64,000 nucleotides of DNA from Leptospira_A soteropolitanensis (GTDB lineage Bacteria > Spirochaetota > Leptospiria > Leptospirales > Leptospiraceae), in NCBI RefSeq assembly GCF_026151335.1, contig NZ_JAMQPP010000007.1; one strand, given 5' to 3'. The translations under genes and the position numbers were made by a program. This document shows, in pieces, positions 52,485-62,235 of this stretch. Within the stretch, counting starts at the first letter, position 1, and each line of letters starts with the position of its first letter. A model generated the notes under the pieces. It was not told the origin of the DNA and did no database searches. It saw nothing but the letters and a program-made list of their open reading frames with translations.

Positions 52485-54110
52485 ATGACAAAACAAGCCA
52501 AGGGAAGTGAGTCAAGTGCCAGGCGTTCACTTGCCCTTTCTTTTTATACATTTTTATCTCGAATTTTGGGTCTTGTCCGCGACCACTTTATGGCTGTTAG
52601 TTTTGGTACGGGAATGGTTGCTTCTGCATTCAGTGTGGCCTACCGCCTACCTAATATGTTTCGTAATCTTTTGGCAGAAGGAACACTTAGCCAATCCTTT
52701 ATGCCGATATTCTCTGAATATGAAAAGATCGGTATTTTGGAAGCGAGGGTGATGGCAGGAACTGTCCTTAGTTTCCTTTTCCTTTGTTTGTCTTTATTTG
52801 TGGCTTTGTTTTGGTTTTTTGCGGCTGGATTTTTGCCCGCACTTGTGGGTGGGTCTCCTGAATACGGGGCACTTGTCGTTGAACTTTCATTAGTTTTATT
52901 TTTTCTCATCATGACTGCTAGTTTGTCTTCGATTTTTATGTCAATTTCGAACTCTCATCATAATTATTTTGTTCCTTCCTTATCTCCTATTATTCTTAAC
53001 TTTAGTTATTTGATTGTTTTTATTTTTGTTTTTCCATTTTATCATGAGATTCGAGACAAAGTGTTTGTTCTTGCTTATGGAATTGTAACGGGAGGTGTTT
53101 TACAACTTCTGGTTCAAGCTTGGTATGTTTACAAAAATGGTTACGGTCCCATCTTCCGTTTGAATTTGAATCATCCTGCAATTCGTAAAATCTTTAAACT
53201 CATGTTACCAGCAGCCCTTGGGGGAAGTTTTTACCAAATTGGACTTCTTGTGGATATATTTTTAGCTAACTATATTCAAAACCAAAACCCAGGTCTTGGG
53301 GCTGTGGTTAGTTTGGATTATTCGCAAAGACTTGTCCAACTTCCTACAGGTATCATTGGTGTAGCCCTTGCAACGACCATATTACCTTCCCTTTTGAAAG
53401 ACCTACGCGAAGGAAGAGAAGAAAATGTTCCAAAAGAAATATCCGATGTATTATCTTTTGCATTTTTTTTGACACTACCGGCAAGCATTGGTTTGGCAGT
53501 CCTTGGGGAAACAGTTTTGGATTCTATTTATTTCGGGGGACGGTGGGATCATTTAGCAACAATGACTGCTTTTTATCCTTTGGTATTTTATTCCTTAGCC
53601 ATTCCCTTTTATAGCATCAATAAGGTTTTGGTTTCTTCCTATTATGCTTTTTCTGATACAAAAACTCCTTTAAGAATCCAATTGGTTTCTTTTTTCTTAA
53701 GTGTCCTCGTAAGTATTGGGCTTATGTTCTTTTTGAAACATTCTGCTATTGCTTTGGCTTCGGCCCTCAGTGCTTCTGTGACCTCTTCGTTATTATTGTA
53801 TTATCTGAAATCCCATCAGGTAAAAATTCCTTTCCTTGTTGTTTGGATTCGCATTTTGAAAATGGTGCCGGCCCTCTTTGGACTTTTCCTTTGGTTGGTG
53901 GTTTCTGAGTGGGTGATAAAACCCATCTTAGTTACCTATCTTTCCAATGGCTTAGGACTCGGTTTTGCCAATGTAAGTCGGCTTTGCCTTGTGGTTTCCA
54001 TTCTCCCAGCGGTGATCATCTATTTTGTTGTGGCAGGAATTACTAAATTGCCTGAGGCAGAAATCATCGTAGGAAGGTTTTTTAAGAAGATTCGAAAAAA
54101 AACTTCTTAG
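52485..54110 (+). CDS. murJ: Lipid II flippase MurJ
   Basis: 541 residues with about 14 membrane segments. The MATE/MOP fold is indicated by the N-terminal SFYTFLSRILGLVRDHFMAV, YRLPNMFRNLLAEGTLSQSF and later QLPTGIIGVALATTILPSL. It flips lipid-linked peptidoglycan precursors across the inner membrane. It is the last gene of a four-gene plus-strand run after lipB, and is followed by a bidirectional terminator. Confidence 0.93.
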   Translation: MTKQAKGSESSARRSLALSFYTFLSRILGLVRDHFMAVSFGTGMVASAFSVAYRLPNMFRNLLAEGTLSQSFMPIFSEYEKIGILEARVMAGTVLSFLFLCLSLFVALFWFFAAGFLPALVGGSPEYGALVVELSLVLFFLIMTASLSSIFMSISNSHHNYFVPSLSPIILNFSYLIVFIFVFPFYHEIRDKVFVLAYGIVTGGVLQLLVQAWYVYKNGYGPIFRLNLNHPAIRKIFKLMLPAALGGSFYQIGLLVDIFLANYIQNQNPGLGAVVSLDYSQRLVQLPTGIIGVALATTILPSLLKDLREGREENVPKEISDVLSFAFFLTLPASIGLAVLGETVLDSIYFGGRWDHLATMTAFYPLVFYSLAIPFYSINKVLVSSYYAFSDTKTPLRIQLVSFFLSVLVSIGLMFFLKHSAIALASALSASVTSSLLLYYLKSHQVKIPFLVVWIRILKMVPALFGLFLWLVVSEWVIKPILVTYLSNGLGLGFANVSRLCLVVSILPAVIIYFVVAGITKLPEAEIIVGRFFKKIRKKTS

Positions 54111-54180
54111 TGATTTTATCACAAAACTTTGGTTTGTTGAATCGATTTCATTTGTTTAGAGTAGAAATCGTAAAAATTAA

Positions 54181-54228
54181 AAAAACCGATGGCTGTTTGA
54201 TTTTTTAAATAAACACCCATCGGTTTTT
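54181..54228. terminator. Bidirectional rho-independent terminator
   Basis: ACCGATGG pairs with CCATCGGT, flanked by five A and five T, with a long AT-rich loop that can itself pair (GTTT with AAAC). It lies between the ends of murJ and ileS. Confidence 0.85.
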
Positions 54229-54274
54229 AATGTAGAGTTTTGTTTTCAGCAGTTATTTTGACTGCATTTTACTT

Positions 54275-57016
54275 TTAAAGTTTTGAAACCACGTCTTCAC
54301 AACGTTTACAAAGTTTTCCTTCTGTTTCAGAAACATGTCTCCAACATCTTGGGCACTCGTGGTGGTGTGGTTTACGGATTTGAATCGATGCTTTTTCACC
54401 CTTCCATTCCGAGAACACTTCACCAATTTCCTTTTTATCGAAGGAAACTTCTGATACCACAAAAAATAGGCTTAGGTCGTCTTTGGAAAACTTTGTATCT
54501 TTTAGGGAATCACTAGAGACTAAAACTTCCGCCTCCAGTGACTTTCCAAGTTTTCCTAATTTCCTTGCTTCTTCTAAGGCTTTTTGCACCACTTCTTTGG
54601 TTTCAAACACAGGAGTAAATTGGGATTCTAAATCTGAATCGATCCATGAAGATAAGTCTGAAAAATCAGAATAAAATACAGATTCTTTTAGACCAAATTC
54701 AGTCCAAACTTCTTCTGTTGTAAAAGAAAGGATGGGAGCAAGAATTTTTGTTAACGTTTCTAAAATGACTGCCAAAACAAATTCAGAAGACTTCCTTGTT
54801 TTTGAGTCTTTGCCATCACAGTACATTCTGTCCCGAATGACTTCAAAGTAGTCTTGAGATAAATCCACTGTACAGAAAACTAAAACCCGATGATAAACCT
54901 GATGGAACTGGTAATTCTCATACAATTTTTTGACATCTTCATTTAGTTTGGCTAATTTATGCAGGTAGTATCTATCAATTGGTTCTATATCTTCTTTTTT
55001 TAGATTCCAGCCAAGAACTTCTGCTTTAGTATTTCCTAATAGATAACGGAAGGTATTTCTGATTTTACGATAAGCTTCTGCTACCGTTTTGATGGAATCC
55101 TTTCCTATTTTGACATCGTCTCGGAAATCTTGGGTAGAAACCCAAAGTCTAAGGATATCGGCACCGTATTGGTTGATGATGTCTGTAGTTGGATTGATCA
55201 CATTTCCTAGAGATTTAGACATGGCATGACCTTTTTCATCTAACACATAACCATGAGTGAGTACGGACTTATAAGGAGGCCTTTTACGAATGGCCATTGA
55301 TGGCCAAAGAGAAGATTGGAACCATCCTCTATGTTGGTCGGAACCTTCCAAATATAAATCCGCTGGTTCTTTTTCTAAAGAGTCACCAAACACAGCGAAG
55401 CTGGATACTCCGGAATCAAACCAAACATCCAAAATATCTTTATCTTGTTTTAGGTCATCTGAGCCGCATTTTGTACATTTGGTTCCTTCTGGTAAAAGGT
55501 CTTTTGCTTCTCTTTCATACCAAACTTCAATCCCTTCTTTTTTGACAATTTGAATGAAGTGTTTTATCGTTTTGTCATCTAGGTGAGTGAAACCACAAGA
55601 TTTACATGTAAAGGAAGGAATCGGAACTCCCCAGTTCCTTTGTCTCGACAAACACCAGTCAGGTCTTGATTCTACCATAGAGCGGATGCGAGTGATTCCC
55701 CAATCAGGAATCCATTTTACCTTGTCGATTGCCTTTAGCGAATCTTCCCTGAGACCTGCATGGTCGATGGAAAAAAACCATTGTGGGGTCGCACGAAAGA
55801 TCAAAGGTTTTTTACTCCTCCAGCTATGAGGATAAGAGTGAGTAAATTCTGAATAATGGACGAGTGCATTTTTTTCTTTTAGGAGATCTACAATCTTAGG
55901 ATTTGCATCCCAAATTTTAATTCCCTTCATCATTTCGAATTCGTCCGTATAACGGCCGTAATCATCTACAGGAGAAAGAGGGGGAAGGCCTGCTGCCGTT
56001 CCTACACGGTAGTCATCAGTTCCGTGGCCAGGGGCAGTGTGAACACAACCTGTTCCTGCATCCAAGGTGACATGATTTCCAAAGAGTGGGATGGATTCAC
56101 GATCAATAAACGGATGTAAGAAGGTCATTTGTTTTAGGTCGGCACTGGACAAAGATTTGATCTTTGTGAGAGTGATTCCAGTTTTTTGTTCGACTGCTTC
56201 CTTTAATCCATCGGCCAAGATCAGTCTTCCGTGAGAATCGGATTGGAATAGAGAGTAGTCCAATTCGTCATTAAAACAGATAGCAAGGTTTGCAGGAAGT
56301 GTCCAAGGAGTAGTAGTCCAGATTAGGCAATAAGTATCTTTTTCGCCCTTTACGGCAAACTTTACATAGATGGAAGGTGAGACATGGTTTTGGTATTCGA
56401 TCTCTGCTTCTGCATGAGCTGTTGCCAAATCAATACACCAATAGACAGGTTTTTTCCCTTTATAGATATATCCTTTTTCAAATAAGGATCCAAATACTTC
56501 TACGATCCTTGCCTCAAATTCAGGAGCCATCGTTAGGTATTTGTTCTCTTCTTCCCAAAAACATAAAAAACGACTTAAGTCTTCCCCTTGTTTGCCAACA
56601 AATTCAGCTGCATACTCACGACATTTTTTTCTCAGTTCACTTGGACTTGTATTTCTTGCTTCCTTACCAAGATTCTTTAATACCTGTACTTCGATAGGAA
56701 GACCGTGACAGTCCCAACCAGGGATCATATCGGTTTGGAAACCGGAAAGTGTTTTAGATTTAACGATGATATCTTTTAGAATTTTATTGAGAGAGTGACC
56801 AACATGGAAATTTCCATTGGCGTAAGGAGGTCCATCGTGTAATACAAAAGAAGGTTTAGATTTACGAATTTCCTTCATCTTTTGGAAGACTTTTTTCTCC
56901 TTCCAAATTTTAATTTGACCTGGTTCACGATTTGCCAGGTCGGCTTTCATAGGAAAGGAGGTCTCAGGGAGAAGAACCGTTTTAGAATAAGGATTTTCCG
57001 TTTCTGGTTTGGCCAT
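54275..57016 (-). CDS. ileS: Isoleucyl-tRNA synthetase
   Basis: 913 residues, full length. Class I signatures: GPPYANGNFHVGHSLNK (HIGH motif) and GHAMSKSLGNV (KMSKS). The editing domain shows WTTTPWTLPANLAI and DAGTGCVHTAPGHGTDDY. The C-terminal zinc knuckle CPRCW..CKRC is present, as in the bacterial IleS1 type. It charges tRNA-Ile, whose GAT isoacceptor is in this window. Confidence 0.97.
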   Translation of the reverse strand: MAKPETENPYSKTVLLPETSFPMKADLANREPGQIKIWKEKKVFQKMKEIRKSKPSFVLHDGPPYANGNFHVGHSLNKILKDIIVKSKTLSGFQTDMIPGWDCHGLPIEVQVLKNLGKEARNTSPSELRKKCREYAAEFVGKQGEDLSRFLCFWEEENKYLTMAPEFEARIVEVFGSLFEKGYIYKGKKPVYWCIDLATAHAEAEIEYQNHVSPSIYVKFAVKGEKDTYCLIWTTTPWTLPANLAICFNDELDYSLFQSDSHGRLILADGLKEAVEQKTGITLTKIKSLSSADLKQMTFLHPFIDRESIPLFGNHVTLDAGTGCVHTAPGHGTDDYRVGTAAGLPPLSPVDDYGRYTDEFEMMKGIKIWDANPKIVDLLKEKNALVHYSEFTHSYPHSWRSKKPLIFRATPQWFFSIDHAGLREDSLKAIDKVKWIPDWGITRIRSMVESRPDWCLSRQRNWGVPIPSFTCKSCGFTHLDDKTIKHFIQIVKKEGIEVWYEREAKDLLPEGTKCTKCGSDDLKQDKDILDVWFDSGVSSFAVFGDSLEKEPADLYLEGSDQHRGWFQSSLWPSMAIRKRPPYKSVLTHGYVLDEKGHAMSKSLGNVINPTTDIINQYGADILRLWVSTQDFRDDVKIGKDSIKTVAEAYRKIRNTFRYLLGNTKAEVLGWNLKKEDIEPIDRYYLHKLAKLNEDVKKLYENYQFHQVYHRVLVFCTVDLSQDYFEVIRDRMYCDGKDSKTRKSSEFVLAVILETLTKILAPILSFTTEEVWTEFGLKESVFYSDFSDLSSWIDSDLESQFTPVFETKEVVQKALEEARKLGKLGKSLEAEVLVSSDSLKDTKFSKDDLSLFFVVSEVSFDKKEIGEVFSEWKGEKASIQIRKPHHHECPRCWRHVSETEGKLCKRCEDVVSKL

Positions 57017-57072
57017 AGTAAGACCAATGTTTGTGGTCTAGGCCAAAGAGAAAACGGAAAAAAAATCTGGAT

Positions 57073-57702
57073 CTAGAGTTTGACTCGGACCTTGGGGAGT
57101 TCGTCCCTTAACCTAATCACATCGATTTTTTCGAGAAGGGTTTTTTGTAAAACGAGTTGTTTTAGGTGGTTAAGTTTTGCAAGGTTTTTTGGGAGAGTTT
57201 TGTATTCACGCATGAGGCTAAGGTCAAGGATTTCCAAATGGGGAAGTGCCGCGATTACTTCTACATCAGCTTCTGTTAGTTGCACTTTGGTTTCATCGAG
57301 TGCCAGAGTTTTTAATTTTTGTAAACGGCCAACGACTGGCGGAATTTCACGAAGTTCCGTTCTTCCGAGAAGGAGTACTTCGAGGTGTTCCAAATTTCCG
57401 ATTTCGTCCGGTAATGTTTGGAGAGGATTTCCAAATAGATTGAGAATCTTTAGTTGTTTGAGGTTTCCTATTTCTTTGGGAAGTTTTTTTAGTGAATCGT
57501 ATTGGAGAGTGAGTTCTTCAACTTTTGTCAAATTCCCTATGGATTTAGGAAGGACTCCCACTTCTTTGTTGGAGAGGTTTATGACTCGGTCTTCTTTGTG
57601 GTTTTCTAACCATTCCTCTGCATTCACAACTTCTTTGTTGCATTGAACAGTTAAGGAAAAAACAAAAAGAAAAGATACAGCGGTGAAAACAAAAGACTTC
57701 AT
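57073..57702 (-). CDS. Leucine-rich-repeat lipoprotein
   Basis: 209 residues with a signal ending at Cys21 (LTVQCNK), so probably lipid-anchored. From about residue 40 there are roughly six LRR units of the LPKEIGNLKQLKILNLFGN type, a repeat family abundant in Leptospira. LRR proteins usually bind other proteins. It lies between ileS (57 bases downstream) and the 724-residue unknown gene (14 bases upstream). Confidence 0.9.
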   Translation of the reverse strand: MKSFVFTAVSFLFVFSLTVQCNKEVVNAEEWLENHKEDRVINLSNKEVGVLPKSIGNLTKVEELTLQYDSLKKLPKEIGNLKQLKILNLFGNPLQTLPDEIGNLEHLEVLLLGRTELREIPPVVGRLQKLKTLALDETKVQLTEADVEVIAALPHLEILDLSLMREYKTLPKNLAKLNHLKQLVLQKTLLEKIDVIRLRDELPKVRVKL

Positions 57703-57715
57703 AAAACCAGATTTA

Positions 57716-59890
57716 TCATTTCAGATATTTGTTATAGCCAAATTCTAATTCTCGAATGATAAACTGGATGTAATCCATTTGGTCACGGTCCGATTTATAA
57801 ATACTTGCTTCTTTTCGGTAGTATTCCGCAAGTTGGGTTCGAAATAAAATGGTGCGAAAGTCAGCTTTGGAAAGAATAAGCTCTTTGGGTCTGTTTTTTA
57901 ATTGGATGGCTTCCGGGATTTTCATCACTACAGAAATTTGTATGATGGCATGTTCAATCTCAGCGACAATTTTATTGTTATCTTTTTTTTGATCTACTGC
58001 CGGAAGTTGGATTTTGATATCTTCCACACAGTCTTCAATATGATTTCGTAAGCGTTTGAAATCATAAACTTTTTCCGCAATGCTATTAAACTTTTTAGGA
58101 TAAATAAAGCCCTCTGCTATTTTTGCGATACCTTGAGATCTATTTTCCTTAAAGGAAACATTGGGGATTTGTTTTTCTTGTAAGTGTTTCTTTTTCCCAT
58201 CGTTACGATAGAGATAACCAAATAATAGTCCTACAAGGAAACTAAAAAGAAATCCACTCACAATGTATTCCAAGGATCCAATAAACAAAGAAATAACAGT
58301 GATTAACGAAGCTAATGTTAGAAAACTAAAAACACCAATGGGGACATGAAACTTTTCTTGGAGTGTTGAAAAAGAAAAGGCCTGAGTATTAGAACTGATT
58401 TGGTTGGAATCGTTTTCTTCCTCATAATCTTTTTCAAGGTTTTCTTCTTTGTCTATGTTTTCATCGGATCGATTTTTTAAAATCACACGAATTTGATCGA
58501 GGATTGGAAGTTCGTTTCTATAATGCGAATCTGTTTTTGCAAGCATTAAGGTATTGGCTTCTACTTTTGATAACTTTTTTTGGTCCAAAGCAAAAAGTAT
58601 ATGGAATGTTTCTTCTTTCATTTCTAAACATCCATAAGTTTCTGAAAGGGAAGAAACGATTTTTGAAATGGCCTCTGCCACATCTGTTTCATTTCTTAGT
58701 CCTAATGTTTTTACTTCAGAATTTAAATCAATTTTTGTAAGCGTAAGTGTGTTTATGGTATTGTCTTCGATTTTAGTTCCAAGGAGTTTGATGAGGGCAG
58801 TAATGGACTCTTCCGCATTTTCTTTTTTTTGTTCTTTTAAGCGTTTTGAAAGTTTATCTAAAATGATAAGACTCTCCCTGATACTACTTGCCACACGTTT
58901 TCCCTCTTCGGATGCGATTTTATCAAAGGGAAATTCTTCCAATAGGGAGGTAAGCTTAGGGACAAGATTACTCCCTTGTTTAAGAAGTTCTTCTGTTTGA
59001 GTCGGAAAACCCATTTCCAATTCGTTTAGTTTTTCTAAATAACCAACATATTTATTTTCATTGGCGAATCGTTTGAGGTAAGGAAAAGAAAAGGTTCTTA
59101 ACCCGTCCAGTTGGACGGCCAGGTGGCGCGCATATTCTGGGTTATGTGATCCATTCGGTAAAATAAGATGGTAACCTGGAATGATCTCCACAAGTTTGGC
59201 AGTTTCTTTTCCTCTTGTGATGACATCTTGAATAAAATCTTTCATGGGAATGTATCCAAAAGATTCCATAGTTTTCCGGATCATCAATTCGAGCTCTGTT
59301 TCGTAGCTGAGTTTGGTTGGAAAAAAATAGGTATTTCCTTTTTGGTCTGTTCGAACTAATGTCGAACCAGGTTGTACTTCATCTAAAATAAATTCGCGAC
59401 CGGCTCTGTTTTTGAAAAGTAGATCAACTAAGTCAATACTGTATTTGAAACAGGCTCGACGATAAGGAATAATATCTGTCTTTTCCTTATTTTGTGGTGC
59501 AATCATACTAATTCTCATAGTGAGTTTTTGATCCACTTGTAACAAAAAAGGATAAAAATAAACGACGGGTTCTTTGTTATGTTCAGTAAGTCCTGCAAGT
59601 TCCTTTAAAGCTTCCACAATGGAGGATTGCGATTTATGGCTTTCGGTAAGTTGCACTTGTTTGGAAAGTAATTCAGGAATGGAATCAACGGTCAAGAGTA
59701 GCGAAGGTGTAATTTCAGCACTACCATGCATTTCGAGTCGTCTGTGGCGCACACGAAGTTCTTCCAAAATGGTTTGGGAAGTCAGAGAGTAACTAGCAAT
59801 ATTTTTAGGTAATTGGATAAAAAAGGAAGGATCGGATTTTTCTCCCGTCAGTGGAGATTCCGAATTGATAGGATCTAAGAATGGTTCCAA
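57716..59890 (-). CDS. Large protein of unknown function with a central membrane hairpin
   Basis: 724 residues. No domain recognised. The first ~500 residues are soluble and mostly helical, ending in an acidic stretch (EENLEKDYEEENDSN). Two hydrophobic segments (about 535-580: GVFSFLTLASLITVISLFIG and IVSGFLFSFLVGLLFGYLY) form a hairpin, with a ~140-residue helical tail after it. There is no signal peptide. It is 14 bases upstream of the LRR lipoprotein gene on the same strand, so possibly co-transcribed. Confidence 0.7.
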   Translation of the reverse strand: MEPFLDPINSESPLTGEKSDPSFFIQLPKNIASYSLTSQTILEELRVRHRRLEMHGSAEITPSLLLTVDSIPELLSKQVQLTESHKSQSSIVEALKELAGLTEHNKEPVVYFYPFLLQVDQKLTMRISMIAPQNKEKTDIIPYRRACFKYSIDLVDLLFKNRAGREFILDEVQPGSTLVRTDQKGNTYFFPTKLSYETELELMIRKTMESFGYIPMKDFIQDVITRGKETAKLVEIIPGYHLILPNGSHNPEYARHLAVQLDGLRTFSFPYLKRFANENKYVGYLEKLNELEMGFPTQTEELLKQGSNLVPKLTSLLEEFPFDKIASEEGKRVASSIRESLIILDKLSKRLKEQKKENAEESITALIKLLGTKIEDNTINTLTLTKIDLNSEVKTLGLRNETDVAEAISKIVSSLSETYGCLEMKEETFHILFALDQKKLSKVEANTLMLAKTDSHYRNELPILDQIRVILKNRSDENIDKEENLEKDYEEENDSNQISSNTQAFSFSTLQEKFHVPIGVFSFLTLASLITVISLFIGSLEYIVSGFLFSFLVGLLFGYLYRNDGKKKHLQEKQIPNVSFKENRSQGIAKIAEGFIYPKKFNSIAEKVYDFKRLRNHIEDCVEDIKIQLPAVDQKKDNNKIVAEIEHAIIQISVVMKIPEAIQLKNRPKELILSKADFRTILFRTQLAEYYRKEASIYKSDRDQMDYIQFIIRELEFGYNKYLK

Positions 59891-60066
59891 AATATACCTT
59901 CCTTATGCAAGTATCAAAATCTATTTTCGACAAAGCAAGAGAGAATTAGGGATTTCTTGGTTCCCATTTTGCAGAGGGTTCCAATAGAGTTGAAGTAAAT
60001 TCCCTATTTGTGTTTGTACGTAAAAACTTTATGGGATTTTTTTAATCAACAGAATATCTAAAATAT

Positions 60067-60098
60067 TAAATTATCGAATTTTATGATCAGATAATTTA
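60067..60098. repeat. Perfect 9-bp inverted repeat upstream of the chemoreceptor gene
   Basis: TAAATTATC (60067-60075) and GATAATTTA (60090-60098) are exact inverted copies with a 14-base spacer, in an AT-rich gap. It ends 39 bases before the chemoreceptor ATG. It could be an operator or a hairpin in the leader; nothing else is seen in this 246-base gap. Confidence 0.5.
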
Positions 60099-60137
60099 TT
60101 GATTAGACTTCTTTCACTTTTTTTCGTCTATTAACAT

Positions 60138-61679
60138 ATGGATATTAGATTGGCAGCGGTTCTATCAGAACGCCAAAAAAAAGTAGATACATTTTTTCTT
60201 TGGGCCATTTTGGCCCACACTCCTCTTGTTTTTTTTCTCTCTTTAGGTTATGGTGCCACTACCGTTGTGACTCTTTCGGCAGTGGTAATTTCATTTGTCT
60301 CTTTTCTTTTTTATAAGATTGCTCGTGGTACTTTTTTCCTCCGGGCCTGGAACGGTGCGACGCTAATGATGTTTAGTGCATTGATGATTCAGGCTCAGTT
60401 TGGTCGAATCGAGATGCACTTTCATGTATTTAGTGCTCTTGCCATTTTGTTTGTTTACGAAGATTGGAGGGTATTGCTTGTTGCTGCTCTTACGATCGCC
60501 GTACACCACTTAGTTGGAAATTATGTCCAGGAATTTGGAACGGTTATATTTGGTACAAAGGTAATTGTTTATAGTTATGGAACAGGACTTGAAATCGTTC
60601 TGACCCATGCTCTTTTTGTTGTGTTTGAAACAGGAATTCTCATAAATTTTTCCATTCGGTCGGTTCTAGAGCTAAAAAAACAAATTGAAGCTCAGACCAA
60701 TTTGGAAACAGTGATTGCCGGGGTTACGGCGGCTCTGGATGAAGTTTCTTCTGGGACAAAAACATTTATAGAAAATTCCAATTTACTCGCTAAAAAGGTA
60801 GAGGAATTTCAAACTTCGTTTCAAACCCAATCCTCATCGATTGAAGCCATTTCTGCTGCCACAGAAGAAACAGCTGCCTCGAGTCAATTGATTTTAGAAG
60901 GATCCAACCGCCAAATCGGTGAAGTGAAAACTGTAGAAGAGTTGAATCGAAATTTATTTAGTTTGAGTGAAGGATTTGTTACCTCGCTCGAAGTGATGCG
61001 TTCCAAAATCCAAGAGTCAGCGGACAGTGTGAAAAAAACTGAAACCGAATTTACTGGTCTTTACCAATCGATGGAAGTTGCTGTGGACGATTCCGAAAAA
61101 ATGGAAGAGATTTTGGAATTAATTTCAGATATCGCAGAAAAAGTCAACTTACTTTCGTTAAATGCATCGATTGAAGCGGCACGTGCGGGTGATGCGGGTC
61201 GAGGGTTTGCAGTCGTTGCTTCCGAGATTTCTAAACTTGCTGATTCAACGGCAGAAGCTACGAAAAACATTTCTTCCATCTCAGGAAAAATCAAGTCAGC
61301 CATTCAAGTGAGTTTCAAACAATCCAATCAAATCAATCAAACCGTCCAAAGTTTTGTGAAGTCCATCTTATCTTCTGAAGAAGGGATGCGAGAACTTACA
61401 GTAAAAATTACCGGAACTCTTTCTGCTTTTGAAAAACAAGAACAAGCTTTACTTACTTTGGATCAGATTGCGCAAGAGATGCAAGTTTCGAGTAAGGAAC
61501 AATCGACTAGTATGGATGAAATATCGAATTCCATCCTTGACTTAAATGTAAAAACACAAACCAATTTAGGAACTTGTGGAAATATGATTGGTCTCATTGA
61601 TAAAGGAAATGTGATTTTCAATGGTTTAAAGGATTCTGTTGAAACCTTGGCGGCCATTATCGAAGATGAAAAATCCTAA
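60138..61679 (+). CDS. Methyl-accepting chemotaxis protein with multispan membrane sensor
   Basis: 513 residues. About six hydrophobic segments occupy residues 20-185 instead of the usual periplasmic ligand domain; they include His-rich pieces (GRIEMHFHVFSALAILFVYE and AVHHLVGNYVQ). The cytosolic part is a coiled-coil hairpin with the signalling tip IAEKVNLLSLNASIEAARAG followed by GRGFAVVASEISKLAD, so it should contact CheA/CheW. There is no HAMP domain visible. The sensor type is similar to a small MCP group with a conserved EMHFHVF motif. Its 3' end overlaps the Sco-like gene by 14 bases. Confidence 0.88.
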   Translation: MDIRLAAVLSERQKKVDTFFLWAILAHTPLVFFLSLGYGATTVVTLSAVVISFVSFLFYKIARGTFFLRAWNGATLMMFSALMIQAQFGRIEMHFHVFSALAILFVYEDWRVLLVAALTIAVHHLVGNYVQEFGTVIFGTKVIVYSYGTGLEIVLTHALFVVFETGILINFSIRSVLELKKQIEAQTNLETVIAGVTAALDEVSSGTKTFIENSNLLAKKVEEFQTSFQTQSSSIEAISAATEETAASSQLILEGSNRQIGEVKTVEELNRNLFSLSEGFVTSLEVMRSKIQESADSVKKTETEFTGLYQSMEVAVDDSEKMEEILELISDIAEKVNLLSLNASIEAARAGDAGRGFAVVASEISKLADSTAEATKNISSISGKIKSAIQVSFKQSNQINQTVQSFVKSILSSEEGMRELTVKITGTLSAFEKQEQALLTLDQIAQEMQVSSKEQSTSMDEISNSILDLNVKTQTNLGTCGNMIGLIDKGNVIFNGLKDSVETLAAIIEDEKS

Positions 61680-62229
61680 TCCAATTCTCATAAGATTCCT
61701 AGTTTTTGGTTTTGCGATCTTATTACTATTGGGAATGAGTTATTTGATCACAAATCTAGTTGGAAAATTTCGATTTGTAGATTGTTCTTTCTGCAAAGAA
61801 AAATTTTCAAAAGAGCAGAATGATACTTGGGTTTGGATTTACCCAGGTCTTGTGGGCTGTGGGAAAAAATGTCCTTTAGCTCTTGAAGCCCTTCGTAGTT
61901 TTAAAGAGAGATTTCCTGAAATCCCCTCATCCTTTTATTTTTTAGTAACCGATCCAAATGAGTCGGAAGAGGCCATTCACTCTTATTTAGCATATTACCA
62001 AAAAAGTTTAGAGATCCAAGCACTAAGGCCAGAAACAGATATTGAGATAGGATTTTATCGAAAGTTAGGTGCTTATATGCCGGTTCACCCTTCTTTAAAA
62101 AAAAGAGACGAACACGGAACTCAATTTTTTTTAGTTCCACCCAACCGCAAAATTATGTTTTTAATTCCGAAATTGGGTGAGAAGGAATGGATAGATATCA
62201 GGAAAGAAATAGAATCAAATTCCAGATAA
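61666..62229 (+). CDS. Sco1/SenC-like membrane-anchored thioredoxin-fold protein
   Basis: 187 residues from the ATG at 61666, inside the 3' end of the chemoreceptor gene. One N-terminal membrane segment (about 6-30) is followed by a thioredoxin-like domain with the Sco-type CGKKCP (Cx3CP) motif and a downstream His (RDEHGTQFFLV). Sco proteins bind copper and help assemble cytochrome oxidase. A second Cys pair, DCSFC, precedes the domain. The assignment is by motif; the core is divergent. Confidence 0.65.
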   Translation: MKNPNPILIRFLVFGFAILLLLGMSYLITNLVGKFRFVDCSFCKEKFSKEQNDTWVWIYPGLVGCGKKCPLALEALRSFKERFPEIPSSFYFLVTDPNESEEAIHSYLAYYQKSLEIQALRPETDIEIGFYRKLGAYMPVHPSLKKRDEHGTQFFLVPPNRKIMFLIPKLGEKEWIDIRKEIESNSR

Positions 62230-62235
62230 CAAACA

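Noticed and set aside
57080..57646. A 188-codon open frame on the plus strand
   Set aside because: It is antisense to the LRR lipoprotein gene; its length follows from the repeat composition of that gene.
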